64,000 nt of DNA, from positions 836,462 to 900,461 of the forward strand of contig NZ_KQ948734.1 of the NCBI RefSeq assembly GCF_001514195.1. The letters are read 5' to 3'. This stretch comes from Streptomyces griseorubiginosus (lineage in GTDB: Bacteria; Actinomycetota; Actinomycetes; Streptomycetales; Streptomycetaceae). Position 1 is the first letter of the stretch. Each line of letters opens with the position of its first letter. Shown here one piece after another: positions 27,899 through 37,719 of the stretch. The notes under the pieces are model-generated. The model made no database searches. It saw only the letters and a program-made list of their open reading frames with translations, and was not told the origin of the DNA. The translations under genes were made by a program, and so were the position numbers.

Positions 27899-28314
27899 CC
27901 GAAAACCCCTCGCCCCGGCCGGACGGCGAACCGCAGGACTCCGGTACCACCCTCACCGACATCCTCACCTCCCTGCGCGACCGCGTGATGGGCGTCAGCG
28001 AGAGCGTCCTGTCCACCGCGGACGGACTGCTCGTCGTCGCCGACGTCGACTCCGTGCATCCCGAGTCCGTCGCCGCCCTCGCCGCCGCGACCCTGGGGGT
28101 CGGCCGCCGGATGGCCGACCAGTGCGGCGCGGGACCGCTGCGCGAGGTGGTGGTGCGGGGCGGTACGGGACACGTGGTCGTGACGGCCGTCGGCGACCGC
28201 GCGCTGCTCACACTCATCTGCGACGAGGGGCTCGACCTCGCCGCCCTGCAACGCGAGTCGCCCGCCGTCGTCGAGGAACTCGGCAAGGTGCTCGCCGCTG
28301 ACGTCTCCCACTGA
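27895..28314 (+). CDS. Roadblock/LC7 domain protein
   Basis: 139 aa from ATG 27895 (ATGA overlap, AGGAG nine bases before; the in-frame GTG at 27889 is too close to it). TLTDILTSLRDRVMGVSESV and GLLVVADVDSVHPESVAALA lead a roadblock fold. It is distantly related to the proteins at 25449 and 25969. Last gene of the four-gene overlapping run. Function unknown; probably interacts with the other members. Confidence 0.75.
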   Translation: MTENPSPRPDGEPQDSGTTLTDILTSLRDRVMGVSESVLSTADGLLVVADVDSVHPESVAALAAATLGVGRRMADQCGAGPLREVVVRGGTGHVVVTAVGDRALLTLICDEGLDLAALQRESPAVVEELGKVLAADVSH

Positions 28315-28497
28315 CACGGGAACGCGGCCGCGCCGCCGCCCACGGGAACACGCACACGAGAACATGCAGGCGACGGTCACCCGATCGGGCTAATCCTGAG
28401 GCCATACGCTCGCAGATTCCCTCATAGCACCTCCCGCGGCCTGCCCCGCGTTCTACGCTCCGGAGCCGTAGCAGGCGCGGCCGGGGGAGGCGTTGGC

Positions 28498-29805
28498 GTG
28501 GAGGCGGTACCGGTACGCGCGCGTGCGTACGTCGCTTGCGTCGCCGTAGCCGCACTGCTCTGCCTGCTGCCGCCCCCCGCCGTCCGCGCCCCCTGGTGGG
28601 CGGTCCTCCTGCTCGCCGCGCTGTACGCGGGATGCGAGCAGGCCGCCGCCCGATGGCGGTACGCCGGCACCTTCCATCCCGTGCTGCTCGCCGGTGCCTT
28701 TCTGCTGCCGCCGTCCGCCGCCGCCCTCGTGGCCCTGCCGGGGGCACTGCTGTCCCCGGTCGGTCAGCGCCCCCGGTGGCTCAGGCGCCTCTGGCGGGGA
28801 GCGCAGCTCGCCGTGGGGGTGTGGGCGGCCGCGCGGGTGCACGGGACGCTGGGCGGCCGGGACGCCGTCGCCGCCTCCGACTTCCCGTACGCGCTGGTCT
28901 CGGCCGGGGCCGCGGTGCTCGCCTTCTGCCTGGTGCTGAGCCTGCTGGATGGCGGCATCCTGGCGCTCGCCGACCGGATTCCGGTACGACGGGCCTGGCG
29001 CGGTCTCTTCCTCCGCTCTCTCGCTCCCGTCGCCGTCCACGGCCTGGCCGGGCTGATGATGGCCGTGCTCTGGCGCAGTCCCTACGGCCCCGTCGCCGCG
29101 CTGCTCGTGCTGCTGCCGATGTGCGTGTCGTGGTGGGCGTTCGCGCAGTACCACCGGGAGCGGGCCGCGCACCAGGCCACCATCCGGGCCCTGGTGCAGG
29201 CCGTCGACATCAAGGACGAGTACACGCGCGGGCACAGCGAGCGGGTCGGACAGGCGTCCATGATGATCGCGCGGGAGCTCGGCATGGACGACGCCCGCAC
29301 CGAGGTGTTGCGGTTCGCCGGGATCCTGCACGACGTGGGCAAGCTCGGGGTGCCCACGCGGCTGCTCCGCAAGGACGGGCCGCTCACGCCCGAGGAGCGG
29401 CGGGTCATCGAACTGCATCCCGAGTACGGGCACGAGATGGTGCGCGGCATCTCCTTCCTCGGGGAGGCCCGGGCCGCCGTGCTCCACCACCATGAGCGGC
29501 TGGACGGCAGCGGATACCCGTACGGACTGAGGGGGGCCCAGATCCCGGAGTCCGCACGGGTGGTGGCGGTCGCCGACGCCTTCGACGCCATGACCTCCAC
29601 CCGGTCCTACAGCCGGGCCCGGCCGGTCGGCGCGGCGCTGGAGGAGCTGGAGCGGTGCGCGGGCAGCCAGTTCGACCCCCGCATGGTGGCCGCCCTCGTC
29701 AACGCCCTGTCCCGGCACGGCTGGCATCCCGCCGTCACGGCCGACGAGACGGACGTGCCCCGGCCGCGGCCGGGAGTCGCCGGGCCGCAGGGAGCACGCC
29801 GATGA
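28498..29805 (+). CDS. HD-GYP domain membrane phosphohydrolase
   Basis: 435 aa, GTG start. Six or so N-terminal membrane helices (residues ~10-205) precede a complete HD-GYP domain (~225-400): HSERVG, LHDVGKLGVPTRLL, HPEYGHEMV, and HHERLDGSGYP. The signature is that of c-di-GMP phosphodiesterases, but some HD-GYP proteins act on other cyclic dinucleotides. An intracellular catalytic domain on a membrane-sensor part is inferred. The next gene overlaps by 4 bp. Confidence 0.85.
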   Translation: MEAVPVRARAYVACVAVAALLCLLPPPAVRAPWWAVLLLAALYAGCEQAAARWRYAGTFHPVLLAGAFLLPPSAAALVALPGALLSPVGQRPRWLRRLWRGAQLAVGVWAAARVHGTLGGRDAVAASDFPYALVSAGAAVLAFCLVLSLLDGGILALADRIPVRRAWRGLFLRSLAPVAVHGLAGLMMAVLWRSPYGPVAALLVLLPMCVSWWAFAQYHRERAAHQATIRALVQAVDIKDEYTRGHSERVGQASMMIARELGMDDARTEVLRFAGILHDVGKLGVPTRLLRKDGPLTPEERRVIELHPEYGHEMVRGISFLGEARAAVLHHHERLDGSGYPYGLRGAQIPESARVVAVADAFDAMTSTRSYSRARPVGAALEELERCAGSQFDPRMVAALVNALSRHGWHPAVTADETDVPRPRPGVAGPQGARR

Positions 29806-31070
29806 ACGGCCGACAGCTGTCGAGGACATCCCGTCGGTGCTCCTGGCTCCGGGTCGTCGTCCACACCTGTGCCGCCCTCCTCGCGCTCGGCTGTCTCGCC
29901 GGTTCCCTCTGGGGCGGGCTGGAGGAGCGCGGGACCGCTCTCGCCTTCGGGGTGCTGATCGCCGTCGGCGAGCTCAACCGGCGCGGTGGGTCCCACGTCC
30001 GGGAGGCCGCGCCGCTCGGGGCCGCCGGGGCGCTGTCCTACGCGCTGCTCGGGGAGAACGCCGGGGCGCCCACCCATCACGGCGCCGGTCAGGTCGTGAC
30101 CGTGGTCCTCGCCGCCTCCCTCGTGGGCAGCGTGCCGCACGTCGGGCGCGGCCAGGGCCCCACCACCGACCAGCTGGCCCGCCGGGTGCTCACCGTCGGG
30201 TTCGCCGCCGTGTGCTTCCAACCCCTCTACAACCAGGGGACGTTCGAGCACTGGGGCGGCCCCGCCTACGCCCTGCTCCTGCTCGCGCTGCTCTCCCTGA
30301 CCGCGCTGTGCGACGCCGTGCTCGCCGCCGCGCTCGCGCACTCCCGCACCGGCTGGCCCTTCACCCCGCTGCTCAGGGACGAGCTGCGGGCGCTGCTCGG
30401 CATCGGGTCCGCCGTCGTCGCCACCGGGGCCGTGATGGCGCTCGCGGTGGCCGTCGCGGGACTGTGGGCGCTGCCCGTGTTCTCCGTGCCGCTGCTGCTC
30501 ACCCAGCTCTCCGTCCGCCGGTACGCCGCCGTCCGGGCCACCAACCGGCAGACCATCGCCTCCCTCGCCCGCGCCACCGAGATCGCCGGCTACACCCCCG
30601 CCGGGCACGCACGCCGGGTCGCCGCCCTCTGCCGGGAGGTCGGCCGGGACCTCGGGCTCACCCGGCCCGAGCTCACCGTCCTGGAGTACGCGGCCCTGAT
30701 GCACGACATCGGCCAGCTCAGCCTCGTCGACCCGGTGCCCGCGGGCGCCACCGCGTCGCTGCCCGTCGCCGAACAGCGCCGTATCGCCCTGCTCGGCGGG
30801 GCCGTCGTGCGGCAGACGGGCGTGGACGCGGCCGTCGCGGTGGTCGTGGAGCGGCAGGCCGACCCCTGCCGGGAGCAGCCGACGGCGGCCCGGATCGTGC
30901 GGGCGGTGAACGCGTACGAGGAGAAGGCCCGGGACGCCGGCCCCGGCGGGCCCCTGACCGCGCTCGAGGAGCTGCGCCTGGGCACCGCGGGGGACTACGC
31001 TCCGGAGGTCGTGGAGGCGCTGGCCAGAGTGCTGTCGAGAGACTGTCTGACCTCGCCCGGGACGGGGTAA
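29802..31070 (+). CDS. HD-domain membrane protein (degenerate HD-GYP paralogue)
   Basis: 422 aa, ATGA overlap with the previous gene. The same layout, N-terminal membrane helices plus an HD domain, indicates a tandem duplication. AGHARRV and MHDIG of the HD core are kept, but the HHERxDGxGYP segment is replaced by VVERQADPCREQ, and the second His pair is missing. It is probably catalytically altered or inactive and may dimerise with its neighbour. Confidence 0.8.
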   Translation: MNGRQLSRTSRRCSWLRVVVHTCAALLALGCLAGSLWGGLEERGTALAFGVLIAVGELNRRGGSHVREAAPLGAAGALSYALLGENAGAPTHHGAGQVVTVVLAASLVGSVPHVGRGQGPTTDQLARRVLTVGFAAVCFQPLYNQGTFEHWGGPAYALLLLALLSLTALCDAVLAAALAHSRTGWPFTPLLRDELRALLGIGSAVVATGAVMALAVAVAGLWALPVFSVPLLLTQLSVRRYAAVRATNRQTIASLARATEIAGYTPAGHARRVAALCREVGRDLGLTRPELTVLEYAALMHDIGQLSLVDPVPAGATASLPVAEQRRIALLGGAVVRQTGVDAAVAVVVERQADPCREQPTAARIVRAVNAYEEKARDAGPGGPLTALEELRLGTAGDYAPEVVEALARVLSRDCLTSPGTG

Positions 31071-31174
31071 CCCATGGGTAATGAGCGCCCTTCCGACCAC
31101 ACGTGGTTGGATGCGAGAGAGAGGGTGTCCGGGGGCACAGCCAGCCCACTCGACGGAACTGGCAGGCGGGAATC

Positions 31175-32155
31175 GTGAGGATCTTCGGCAAGGGACGGCA
31201 CCGGCCCTCCGCCTCCTGGCGGCAGGCCACGGACCGTGCGTTCACGCTGATCGGCGACGGCCGGTACGAGGACGCGGGCGCGCTGCTGACACGTGCCGCG
31301 GACCTGGAGCCGTGGCTGTCCGAGTCCTGGTTCAACCTCGCCCTGCTGCACAAGTTCCGGCACGACTGGGAGCAGGCGCGGGCCGCGGGACTCAGGGCCG
31401 TCGCGCTGCTCGACCGGGAGGCCGGGGCGCCCGACTGGTGGAACGTCGGCATCGCCGCGACCGCCCTCCAGGACTGGCCGCTGGCCCGGCGGGCCTGGCA
31501 GGCGTACGGGCTGCGGGTGCCGGGCGGCGCCACCGCTTCGGGCGAGCCGCTGGGGATGGACCTGGGCAGTGCCGCCGTACGGCTGTCCCCGGAGGGGGAG
31601 GCCGAGGTGGTCTGGGGGCGGCGGCTGGACCCCGCCCGGATCGAGGTGCTGTCGATCCCGCTGCCGTCCTCGGGGCGGCGCTGGGGCGAGGTCGTGCTGC
31701 ACGACGGTGTGCCGCACGGCGAGCGGACGACCGCGTCCGGCCATGCCTACCCGGTGTTCGACGAGATCGAGCTGTGGGCGCCGTCGCCGGTGCCGACCTG
31801 GGTGGTGCTGCTGGAGGCGGCCACCGAGGCGGACCGGGACGCGCTGGAACAGCTGGCCGCCGACGCGGGCTTCGCCGCGGAGGACTGGTCGTCGTCCGTA
31901 CGGCTGCTGTGCCGGATGTGTTCCGAGTCGCGGATGCCGTCCGATGAGGGCGACGGGGAGCATCTCGATCCGCACGATCACAGCGAGCCGGGGCATCCCG
32001 GGCCGTTGGGGCATCGGACGGACGGGCAGTTGTGGGTGCCGGAGCGGGAGTGCGGGGTGGCGGCGCCGGCCTCGCTGGTACGGGGGTTGCTGGACGGGTG
32101 GGTTGCCGACAGCCCTGATTCCCGAGACTGGCGTGATCTTGAAGAGGTGTGCTGA
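31175..32155 (+). CDS. TPR-repeat protein
   Basis: 326 aa from GTG 31175. Residues ~10-115 form TPR-like helices (AFTLIGDGRYEDAGALLTRA, then WFNLALLHKFRHDWEQARAA). The remainder (WGRRLDPARIEVLSIPLPSS, CRMCSESRMPSDEGDGEHLD) is a conserved actinobacterial C-terminal region with several Cys and His residues that might bind metal. Cytoplasmic. Function unknown; the location next to def is conserved. Confidence 0.7.
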   Translation: MRIFGKGRHRPSASWRQATDRAFTLIGDGRYEDAGALLTRAADLEPWLSESWFNLALLHKFRHDWEQARAAGLRAVALLDREAGAPDWWNVGIAATALQDWPLARRAWQAYGLRVPGGATASGEPLGMDLGSAAVRLSPEGEAEVVWGRRLDPARIEVLSIPLPSSGRRWGEVVLHDGVPHGERTTASGHAYPVFDEIELWAPSPVPTWVVLLEAATEADRDALEQLAADAGFAAEDWSSSVRLLCRMCSESRMPSDEGDGEHLDPHDHSEPGHPGPLGHRTDGQLWVPERECGVAAPASLVRGLLDGWVADSPDSRDWRDLEEVC

Positions 32156-32163
32156 CGGATTTC

Positions 32164-32210
32164 GGCCGCGGGTTCGTCGTGGCTTGTCGCGCAGTTCCCC
32201 GCGCCCCTGA
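32164..32210 (+). repeat. Dispersed intergenic repeat, copy D
   Basis: GGTTCGTCGTGGCTTGTCGC followed by GCAGTTCCCCGCGCCCCTGA, the fullest copy of the family, in the gap before def. Confidence 0.75.
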
Positions 32211-32287
32211 AAGCAAAAAGCGAGCTCCCCGTACCCTGTATGCGCAGTCACCCCCTGTTCTTGTTTGAGGAAGGCGATCCGTAGGTC

Positions 32288-32938
32288 ATGGCCCAGCAGG
32301 ACACCGATCAGCAGCACGCGGGCGTGCTCCCCGTCGACGACGACGGGTTCGTCGTCGACACCGAGGAGACCGAGGAGCGGGAGAACGCCTGGCGTGAGCG
32401 CGGCACCTCGCGGCCCATCACCGTCGTAGGGAACCCCGTGCTGCACAAGGAGTGCAAGGACGTCACCGAGTTCGGCGCGGAGCTGGACCAGCTGGTCGCG
32501 GACATGTTCGCCAGCCAGCGCACCGCCGAGGGCGTCGGCCTCGCCGCCAACCAGATCGGTGTCGACCTGAAGGTCTTCGTGTACGACTGCCAGGACGACG
32601 AGGGCAAGCGGCACGTCGGTGTCGTCTGCAACCCGAAGCTCGTCGACCTGCCCGCCGACCAGCGCCGGCTCGACGACAGCAACGAGGGCTGCCTCTCGGT
32701 GCCCACCGCGTACGCGCCGCTCGCCCGCCCCGACTACGCCGAGGTCACCGGGCAGGACGAGAAGGGCAACCCGATCAAGGTCCGCGGCACCGGCTACTTC
32801 GCCCGCTGCCTCCAGCACGAGACCGACCACCTGTACGGCTACCTCTACATCGACCGTCTCTCCAAGCGCGAACGCAAGGACGCGCTGCGGCAGATGGCGG
32901 AGAACGAGCCCCGCTACCCCGTGGTCGCGAACGACTGA
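32288..32938 (+). CDS. def: Peptide deformylase
   Basis: 216 aa, ATG start. All three motifs are present: [10 protein letters not shown] (motif 1), EGCLSVP with the metal Cys (motif 2), and QHETDHLYG with the two His ligands and catalytic Glu (motif 3). It removes the N-formyl group from nascent proteins. An N-terminal extension of ~35 acidic residues is typical of the Streptomyces enzyme. A hairpin at 32960-32999 terminates it. Confidence 0.95.
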   Translation: MAQQDTDQQHAGVLPVDDDGFVVDTEETEERENAWRERGTSRPITVVGNPVLHKECKDVTEFGAELDQLVADMFASQRTAEGVGLAANQIGVDLKVFVYDCQDDEGKRHVGVVCNPKLVDLPADQRRLDDSNEGCLSVPTAYAPLARPDYAEVTGQDEKGNPIKVRGTGYFARCLQHETDHLYGYLYIDRLSKRERKDALRQMAENEPRYPVVAND

Positions 32939-32959
32939 CGTCGTACAACGCCCTTCCGC

Positions 32960-32999
32960 ACGGCGCCTGTTCAGGGAGCACCGCCCCGACAGGCGCCGT
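32960..32999 (+). terminator. Terminator after def
   Basis: Arms 32960-32970 and 32989-32999 are exact 11-bp inverted repeats around an 18-nt loop. Confidence 0.7.
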
Positions 33000-33218
33000 T
33001 CGCATGTGCGTCGCACGTTCGATCGGATGTGCTCATGCGGTGATCCGGTTCTGGTCACGCATGGGGGGAATCTCGGCACCTTGGGGGTAGTGAACGAAGC
33101 AAATCCGTTCTCAAAACGGTCAGTTGTGGTGCTGAATGGGAAGTGCGGGGATACGCAACGGCGCACGCCCGGTTCAGCGGAGGGCGTGCGTCAACTGGCG
33201 GCTGGAAGGGGTTTGTTC

Positions 33219-34313
33219 GTGCCTGCTTTCCAACACGGCATCACGTCGTCGGCGCCGTCGCCGACGGCGATCGCGGTTCCACCGTCACTCTCACTCCCGG
33301 TGATCGAGGCAGCGTTTCCCAGGCAACTGCATCCGTATTGGCCCAGGCTCCAGGAGAGGACCCGCACCTGGCTTCTGGAAAAGCGGCTCATGCCGCCGGA
33401 CGCGGTCGCAGAATATGCCGACGGACTGTGCTACACGGACCTCATGGCGGGGTACTACCTCGAGGCCCCCGACGAGGTCCTCCAGGCGATAGCGGACTTC
33501 AGCGCCTGGTTCTTCGTCTGGGACGACCGGCACGACCGTGACATCGTCCACCACCGTCCGGCGGCCTGGCGGCGGTTGAGGCGCCGGCTGCACTCGGCGC
33601 TCGACGCCCCGCGGGTCCACCTGCACCACGAGGATCCGCTGGTCGCCGCCTTCGCCGACACCCTCACCCGGCTGTACTCGTTCCTGCCGCCGACGTGGAA
33701 CGCCCGGTTCGCCCGGCACTTCCACGACGTGATCGAGGCCTACGACCGGGAATTCCGCAATCGTGTCGAGGGAGTCGTCCCCCCGGTCCAGGAGTATCTG
33801 GCGCTGCGTCGCCTGACGTTCGCCCACTGGATCTGGACGGACCTTCTGGAGGCCGCCGCCGGACGCGAACTCCCGGACCCGGTGAGGAAACACTCCTCCT
33901 ATCGGCGGGCCGCCCTGCTCAGTCAGGAATTCGCCGCCTGGTACAACGACCTGTGTTCGCTCCCCAAGGAAATCGCGGGCGACGAGGTGCACAATCTCGG
34001 AATCAGCCTCATTCACCACGAGGGACTGACCCTCGAAGAGGCGATCCGGGAAATGCAGCGACTGGTCGCCAAATGCGTGGACGCATTCCTGGTGGCCGAG
34101 GCGGACGCCCTTCAGTTCGCCCTCGGTCTCGACGACGGCACAGCGCGCGGAAAGGAACTCAGCGCGGCCGTGAGGACTTGCGTCCGCAATATGCGCAACT
34201 GGTTCAGCGCCGTCTACTGGTTCCACCACGAGTCCGGCCGTTACCAGGTCGACAGCTGGGACGACCGGTCCACGCCCCCGTACGTCAACAACGAAGCGGC
34301 AGGTGAGAAATGA
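33219..34313 (+). CDS. Epi-isozizaene synthase (sesquiterpene cyclase)
   Basis: 364 aa from GTG 33219. Cyclises farnesyl diphosphate to (+)-epi-isozizaene, the first step to albaflavenone. The Asp-rich metal motif is WDDRHDRD near residue 100 and the NSE-type triad NDLCSLPKE lies near 240. The C-terminus ([20 protein letters not shown]) matches the S. coelicolor enzyme almost residue for residue. It overlaps the P450 gene by 4 bp (ATGA). The ~280 bp upstream holds the promoter and a weak CCGTT/AACGG inverted repeat (33105-33119). Confidence 0.95.
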   Translation: MPAFQHGITSSAPSPTAIAVPPSLSLPVIEAAFPRQLHPYWPRLQERTRTWLLEKRLMPPDAVAEYADGLCYTDLMAGYYLEAPDEVLQAIADFSAWFFVWDDRHDRDIVHHRPAAWRRLRRRLHSALDAPRVHLHHEDPLVAAFADTLTRLYSFLPPTWNARFARHFHDVIEAYDREFRNRVEGVVPPVQEYLALRRLTFAHWIWTDLLEAAAGRELPDPVRKHSSYRRAALLSQEFAAWYNDLCSLPKEIAGDEVHNLGISLIHHEGLTLEEAIREMQRLVAKCVDAFLVAEADALQFALGLDDGTARGKELSAAVRTCVRNMRNWFSAVYWFHHESGRYQVDSWDDRSTPPYVNNEAAGEK

Positions 34314-35680
34314 CCGTCGAATCCGTGAAACCCGACACCCCGGTGGTTCCCGAGCCGGGTGAGCCGCCCCTCGCCGGCAGCCGGGTGCCGCTCCTCGGGC
34401 ACGGGCTGCGCCTCGCACGCGATCCGCTGACCTTCCTGTCCGGCCTGCGGGCGTACGGCGACGTCGTGCGCCTGCGGCTCGGCCCCAAGACGGTGTACGC
34501 GCCCACCACCCCCGAACTGACCGGAGCGGTGGCGCTCAACCCCGACTTCATCATCGCCGGGCCGCTCTGGGAGTCCCTGGAGGGGCTGGTCGGGAAGGAG
34601 GGCGTGGCCACCGCCAACGGCCCGCAGCACCGGCGTCAGCGGCGCACCATCCAGCCCGCGTTCCGGCTCGACGCGATACCGGCGTACGGGCCGATCATGG
34701 AGGAGGAGGCCGAGGCGCTGGCCGAGCGCTGGCGGCCCGGCGAGACGGTCGACGCCACCCTGGAGTCGTTCCGGGTCGCCGTGCGCATCGCGGCCCGGTG
34801 CCTGCTGCGCGGGGACTACATGGACGAGCGCGCCGAGCGGCTGTGCGTCGCGCTGACGACCGTCTTCCGGGGCATGTACCGGCGGATGGTGATACCGGCG
34901 GGGCCGCTGTACAAGCTGCCCCTTCCGGCCAACCTCGCATTCAACCGGGCGCTCGCCGATCTGCATCTCGTGGTCGACGAGATCATCGCCGAACGCCGGG
35001 CATCCGGTCAAAAGCCGGACGATTTGCTGACGGCATTGCTGGCGGCCAAGGATGCGAATGGCGATCCGATCGGCGAACAGGAGATCCACGACCAGGTCGT
35101 CGCGATACTCACCCCCGGCGGTGAAACCGTCGCGTCCACGATCATGTGGCTGCTTCAGGTACTCGCCGAACACCCGGAACACGCGGACAAGGTGTGCGCG
35201 GAAGTTGAATCCGTCACCGGTGGCCGTCCCGCGGCATTCGAGGACGTCCGGTCGCTCACGTACACGAACTATCTGGTGGTCGAGACCATGCGTTTGTGGC
35301 CCGCGGTATGGATATTGACGCGGCGGGCGGTACGCGACACCGAACTCGGTGGCTATCGCATTCCGGCCGGGTCCGACATCGTCTACAGTCCCTACGCGAT
35401 CCAGCGGGACGCGAAGTCCTTCGACGACAGTGCGGAGTTCGACCCGCTGCGCTGGAGTCCGGAGCGCGCGAGGGCGGTTCCCAAACACGCCATGAGCCCG
35501 TTCAGCACCGGCAACCGGAAGTGCCCCAGCGACCACTTCTCGATGGCCCAGCTGACGCTGCTCACGGCGGCCCTGGCCCGCAGGTACCGCTTCGAACAGG
35601 TGCCGGGCTCGGACGACACCCCCCGCCCCGGCATCACCCTGCGCCCGAACCGGCTTCTCGTGCGGCCGGTGGCAAGGTGA
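34310..35680 (+). CDS. Cytochrome P450 of the CYP170A family (albaflavenone synthase)
   Basis: 456 aa. Oxidises epi-isozizaene at the allylic carbon twice to give albaflavenone. The I-helix is [11 protein letters not shown], ExxR is ETMR (VVETMRLWP), and the heme-binding loop is [11 protein letters not shown] with the Cys ligand. Coupled translationally to the cyclase. S. coelicolor CYP170A1 is also reported to have a second terpene-synthase activity; whether this orthologue does cannot be read here. Confidence 0.93.
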   Translation: MTVESVKPDTPVVPEPGEPPLAGSRVPLLGHGLRLARDPLTFLSGLRAYGDVVRLRLGPKTVYAPTTPELTGAVALNPDFIIAGPLWESLEGLVGKEGVATANGPQHRRQRRTIQPAFRLDAIPAYGPIMEEEAEALAERWRPGETVDATLESFRVAVRIAARCLLRGDYMDERAERLCVALTTVFRGMYRRMVIPAGPLYKLPLPANLAFNRALADLHLVVDEIIAERRASGQKPDDLLTALLAAKDANGDPIGEQEIHDQVVAILTPGGETVASTIMWLLQVLAEHPEHADKVCAEVESVTGGRPAAFEDVRSLTYTNYLVVETMRLWPAVWILTRRAVRDTELGGYRIPAGSDIVYSPYAIQRDAKSFDDSAEFDPLRWSPERARAVPKHAMSPFSTGNRKCPSDHFSMAQLTLLTAALARRYRFEQVPGSDDTPRPGITLRPNRLLVRPVAR

Positions 35681-35684
35681 CGGC

Positions 35685-36650
35685 TCAGGCGGCCGCCTCG
35701 GGGCCCTGGAAGGTGCGCCGGTAGGCGTTCGGGGTGGTGCCCACCGCCCGCAGGAACTGGTGGCGCAGCGCGGCCGCGGTGCCGAACCCGGTTCGGCCCG
35801 CGATCGCGTCCACCGTCTCGTCCGTCGCCTCCAGCAGCCGCTGGGCCAGCAGCACCCGCTGGCGCAGGATCCAGCGGTAGGGAGTCGTGCCCGTCTCCTG
35901 CTGGAAGCGGCGGGCGAAGGTGCGCGGGGACATGTGCGCGCGCTCCGCGAGCTGCTCCACGGTGACGTCCTCGTCGAGGTGGCCCTCCATCCACACGAGG
36001 ACCTCGCCGACCGTGTCGCACTTCGACCGGGGCAGCGGCCGCTCGATGTACTGGGCCTGGCCGCCGTCCCGGTGCGGCGGTACGACCATGCGCCGGGCGA
36101 TCTTGTTGGCGATCTCGGGGCCCTGCTCGGTGCGCACGATGTGCAGACAGGCGTCGATGCCGGCTGCGGTCCCCGCGGAGGTGATCACCGGGCCCTCGTC
36201 GACGTACAGGACATCCGGCTCGACCGTCAGCCGGGGATACGCGAGCGCCAGTTCCTCCGCGTGGTGCCAGTGCACGGTGCAGCGCCGGCCGTCCAGCAGT
36301 CCTGCGGCGGCCAGCACGAAGACGCCGGAGCACACGCTGAGCACCCGGGCGCCGCGCTCGACCCCGCGCCGCAGGGCCTCGAGGAGCTCGGGAGGGAACT
36401 CCCGCGTCTCGTAGCAGGCGCCGGCCGGCACGGCGATCAGGTCGGCCGACTCCAGCCGCTCCAGACCGTGCTCCACGCTCAGCGAGAAGCCCGAGCGGGA
36501 CTTCAGGGTGGGCCCCTCGGCCGAGGCCACCGCGAAGTCGTACACGGGCAGTCCGTCGTCGCTGCGGTCGGTGCCGAAGACCTCGCAGACGACTCCGAGC
36601 TCGAAGGGATTCACACCGTCCAGGACGACGGCGGCCACGTTGGTCAGCAT
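35685..36650 (-). CDS. nrdS: GlxA-type AraC regulator, probable nrdS
   Basis: 321 aa from ATG 36650. An N-terminal DJ-1/PfpI-like domain (residues ~5-170, with CSGVFVLAAAGLLDGRRCTV) is followed by an AraC HTH pair (EQLAERAHMSPRTFARRFQQ, IAGRTGFGTAAALRHQF). In S. coelicolor the AraC-like nrdS lies directly after nrdB in the nrdABS operon. Here it lies on the nrdB side, next to the P450 gene as expected, but 3.8 kb from nrdB. The gene symbol is inferred from position. Confidence 0.7.
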   Translation of the reverse strand: MLTNVAAVVLDGVNPFELGVVCEVFGTDRSDDGLPVYDFAVASAEGPTLKSRSGFSLSVEHGLERLESADLIAVPAGACYETREFPPELLEALRRGVERGARVLSVCSGVFVLAAAGLLDGRRCTVHWHHAEELALAYPRLTVEPDVLYVDEGPVITSAGTAAGIDACLHIVRTEQGPEIANKIARRMVVPPHRDGGQAQYIERPLPRSKCDTVGEVLVWMEGHLDEDVTVEQLAERAHMSPRTFARRFQQETGTTPYRWILRQRVLLAQRLLEATDETVDAIAGRTGFGTAAALRHQFLRAVGTTPNAYRRTFQGPEAAA

Positions 36651-36742
36651 GCTGCCAGTGTGCCTCAGGGTTGGCAGTAAATCGAGGGTGTGCGGCAGTC
36701 CTGCCACTGTTTGTCAGGAGTCTACGGCGCGACAGTAGTGAC

Positions 36743-36913
36743 ATGACCTCAGCGCAGACAGAAGGACTGATCGGAATGCTGATTGTTCTCGGAATCCTCG
36801 CTCTGCTGGTGCTCCCGTCCGTGATCGGGATCGTCCACGACAAGCGCGTCGACCGTCAGATCCGTCGGGCCCGCGAGTTCCGGGCCGCGCACGGGGCGAC
36901 CCGCACGGTCTAG
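36743..36913 (+). CDS. Small single-pass membrane protein
   Basis: 56 aa, ATG 36743. One hydrophobic helix (IGMLIVLGILALLVLPSVIG) then a basic tail (HDKRVDRQIRRAREFR). Divergent from the nrdS-like gene. Unrecognised family. Confidence 0.65.
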   Translation: MTSAQTEGLIGMLIVLGILALLVLPSVIGIVHDKRVDRQIRRAREFRAAHGATRTV

Positions 36914-36939
36914 TCTCTCCTGATCAACAGGGGAGGAAC

Positions 36940-37719
36940 ATGAGACACAGACTGTGGGCCGTGGCAGGCGGGGCGGCAGCCCTGACCCTGCTCACGGCCA
37001 CCGGGGCCCACGCCGAGGGCGAGGGCGACATCAGGGTCACCAAGACCGTGGTGAACAGGGGCGGGAACGTGATCATCGGTACGGCGAGGACCGTCAAGTA
37101 CCCGATCGCGATCACCATCAAGGACGACTCGGGCGTCAAGAAGATCAGCCGTCTCAGCACGTTCAACAAGTCCAACGGCTATGGCTTCGTCGACTGGGAC
37201 GGCGACTCGTCCTGCGTGCGCAAGAGCGCGACCACCTCCGTGTGCACGGGCACGATGACGGTCGACCCCGGCTGGATCGCCGCGAGCGACGACATCGACA
37301 GCAACAGGGTCGCCGGTGTCTGGCAGGTCAACGCCACCGTCAACGCGAACGACGGCGACTACTGGATCTCGGACGCCATCGCCGAGTACAAGGTCAAGCG
37401 GGCCGCGCAGCTCACCACCGACGCGACCCCCGAACCCGTCGCCAAGGGCGCCAAGCTCACCGTCAAGGGCAAGCTCTCCCGGGCCAACTGGGAGGACCTG
37501 AAGTACCACGGCTACCCGGGTCAGTCGGTCAGGCTCCAGTTCCGCGCGGCCGGTGCCGCCCACTACCGCACGGTCAAGACCGTGAAGACGGACAACGTGG
37601 GCCGGCTCAGCACCAAGGTGACCGCCACGCAGGCGGGCAGCTGGCGCTGGTACTTCCCCGGCACCACGACGACCTCGCTGAAGGCGTCGGCAGGGGACGC
37701 GGTCACGCTCCAGCGATGA
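36940..37719 (+). CDS. Secreted protein, calcium- or surface-associated type unknown
   Basis: 259 aa with a GGAGG site before ATG 36940. A signal peptide ends at AHA near residue 24 (cleavage before EGEG). The mature part is strand-rich (IRVTKTVVNRGGNVIIGTAR, KAGAKLTV-like GAKLTVKGKLS) and contains an Ig-like C-terminal half with GYPGQSVRLQFR and TATQAGSWRWYF. No enzymatic motif. Its end overlaps the convergent lipoprotein gene by 17 bp. Confidence 0.75.
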   Translation: MRHRLWAVAGGAAALTLLTATGAHAEGEGDIRVTKTVVNRGGNVIIGTARTVKYPIAITIKDDSGVKKISRLSTFNKSNGYGFVDWDGDSSCVRKSATTSVCTGTMTVDPGWIAASDDIDSNRVAGVWQVNATVNANDGDYWISDAIAEYKVKRAAQLTTDATPEPVAKGAKLTVKGKLSRANWEDLKYHGYPGQSVRLQFRAAGAAHYRTVKTVKTDNVGRLSTKVTATQAGSWRWYFPGTTTTSLKASAGDAVTLQR

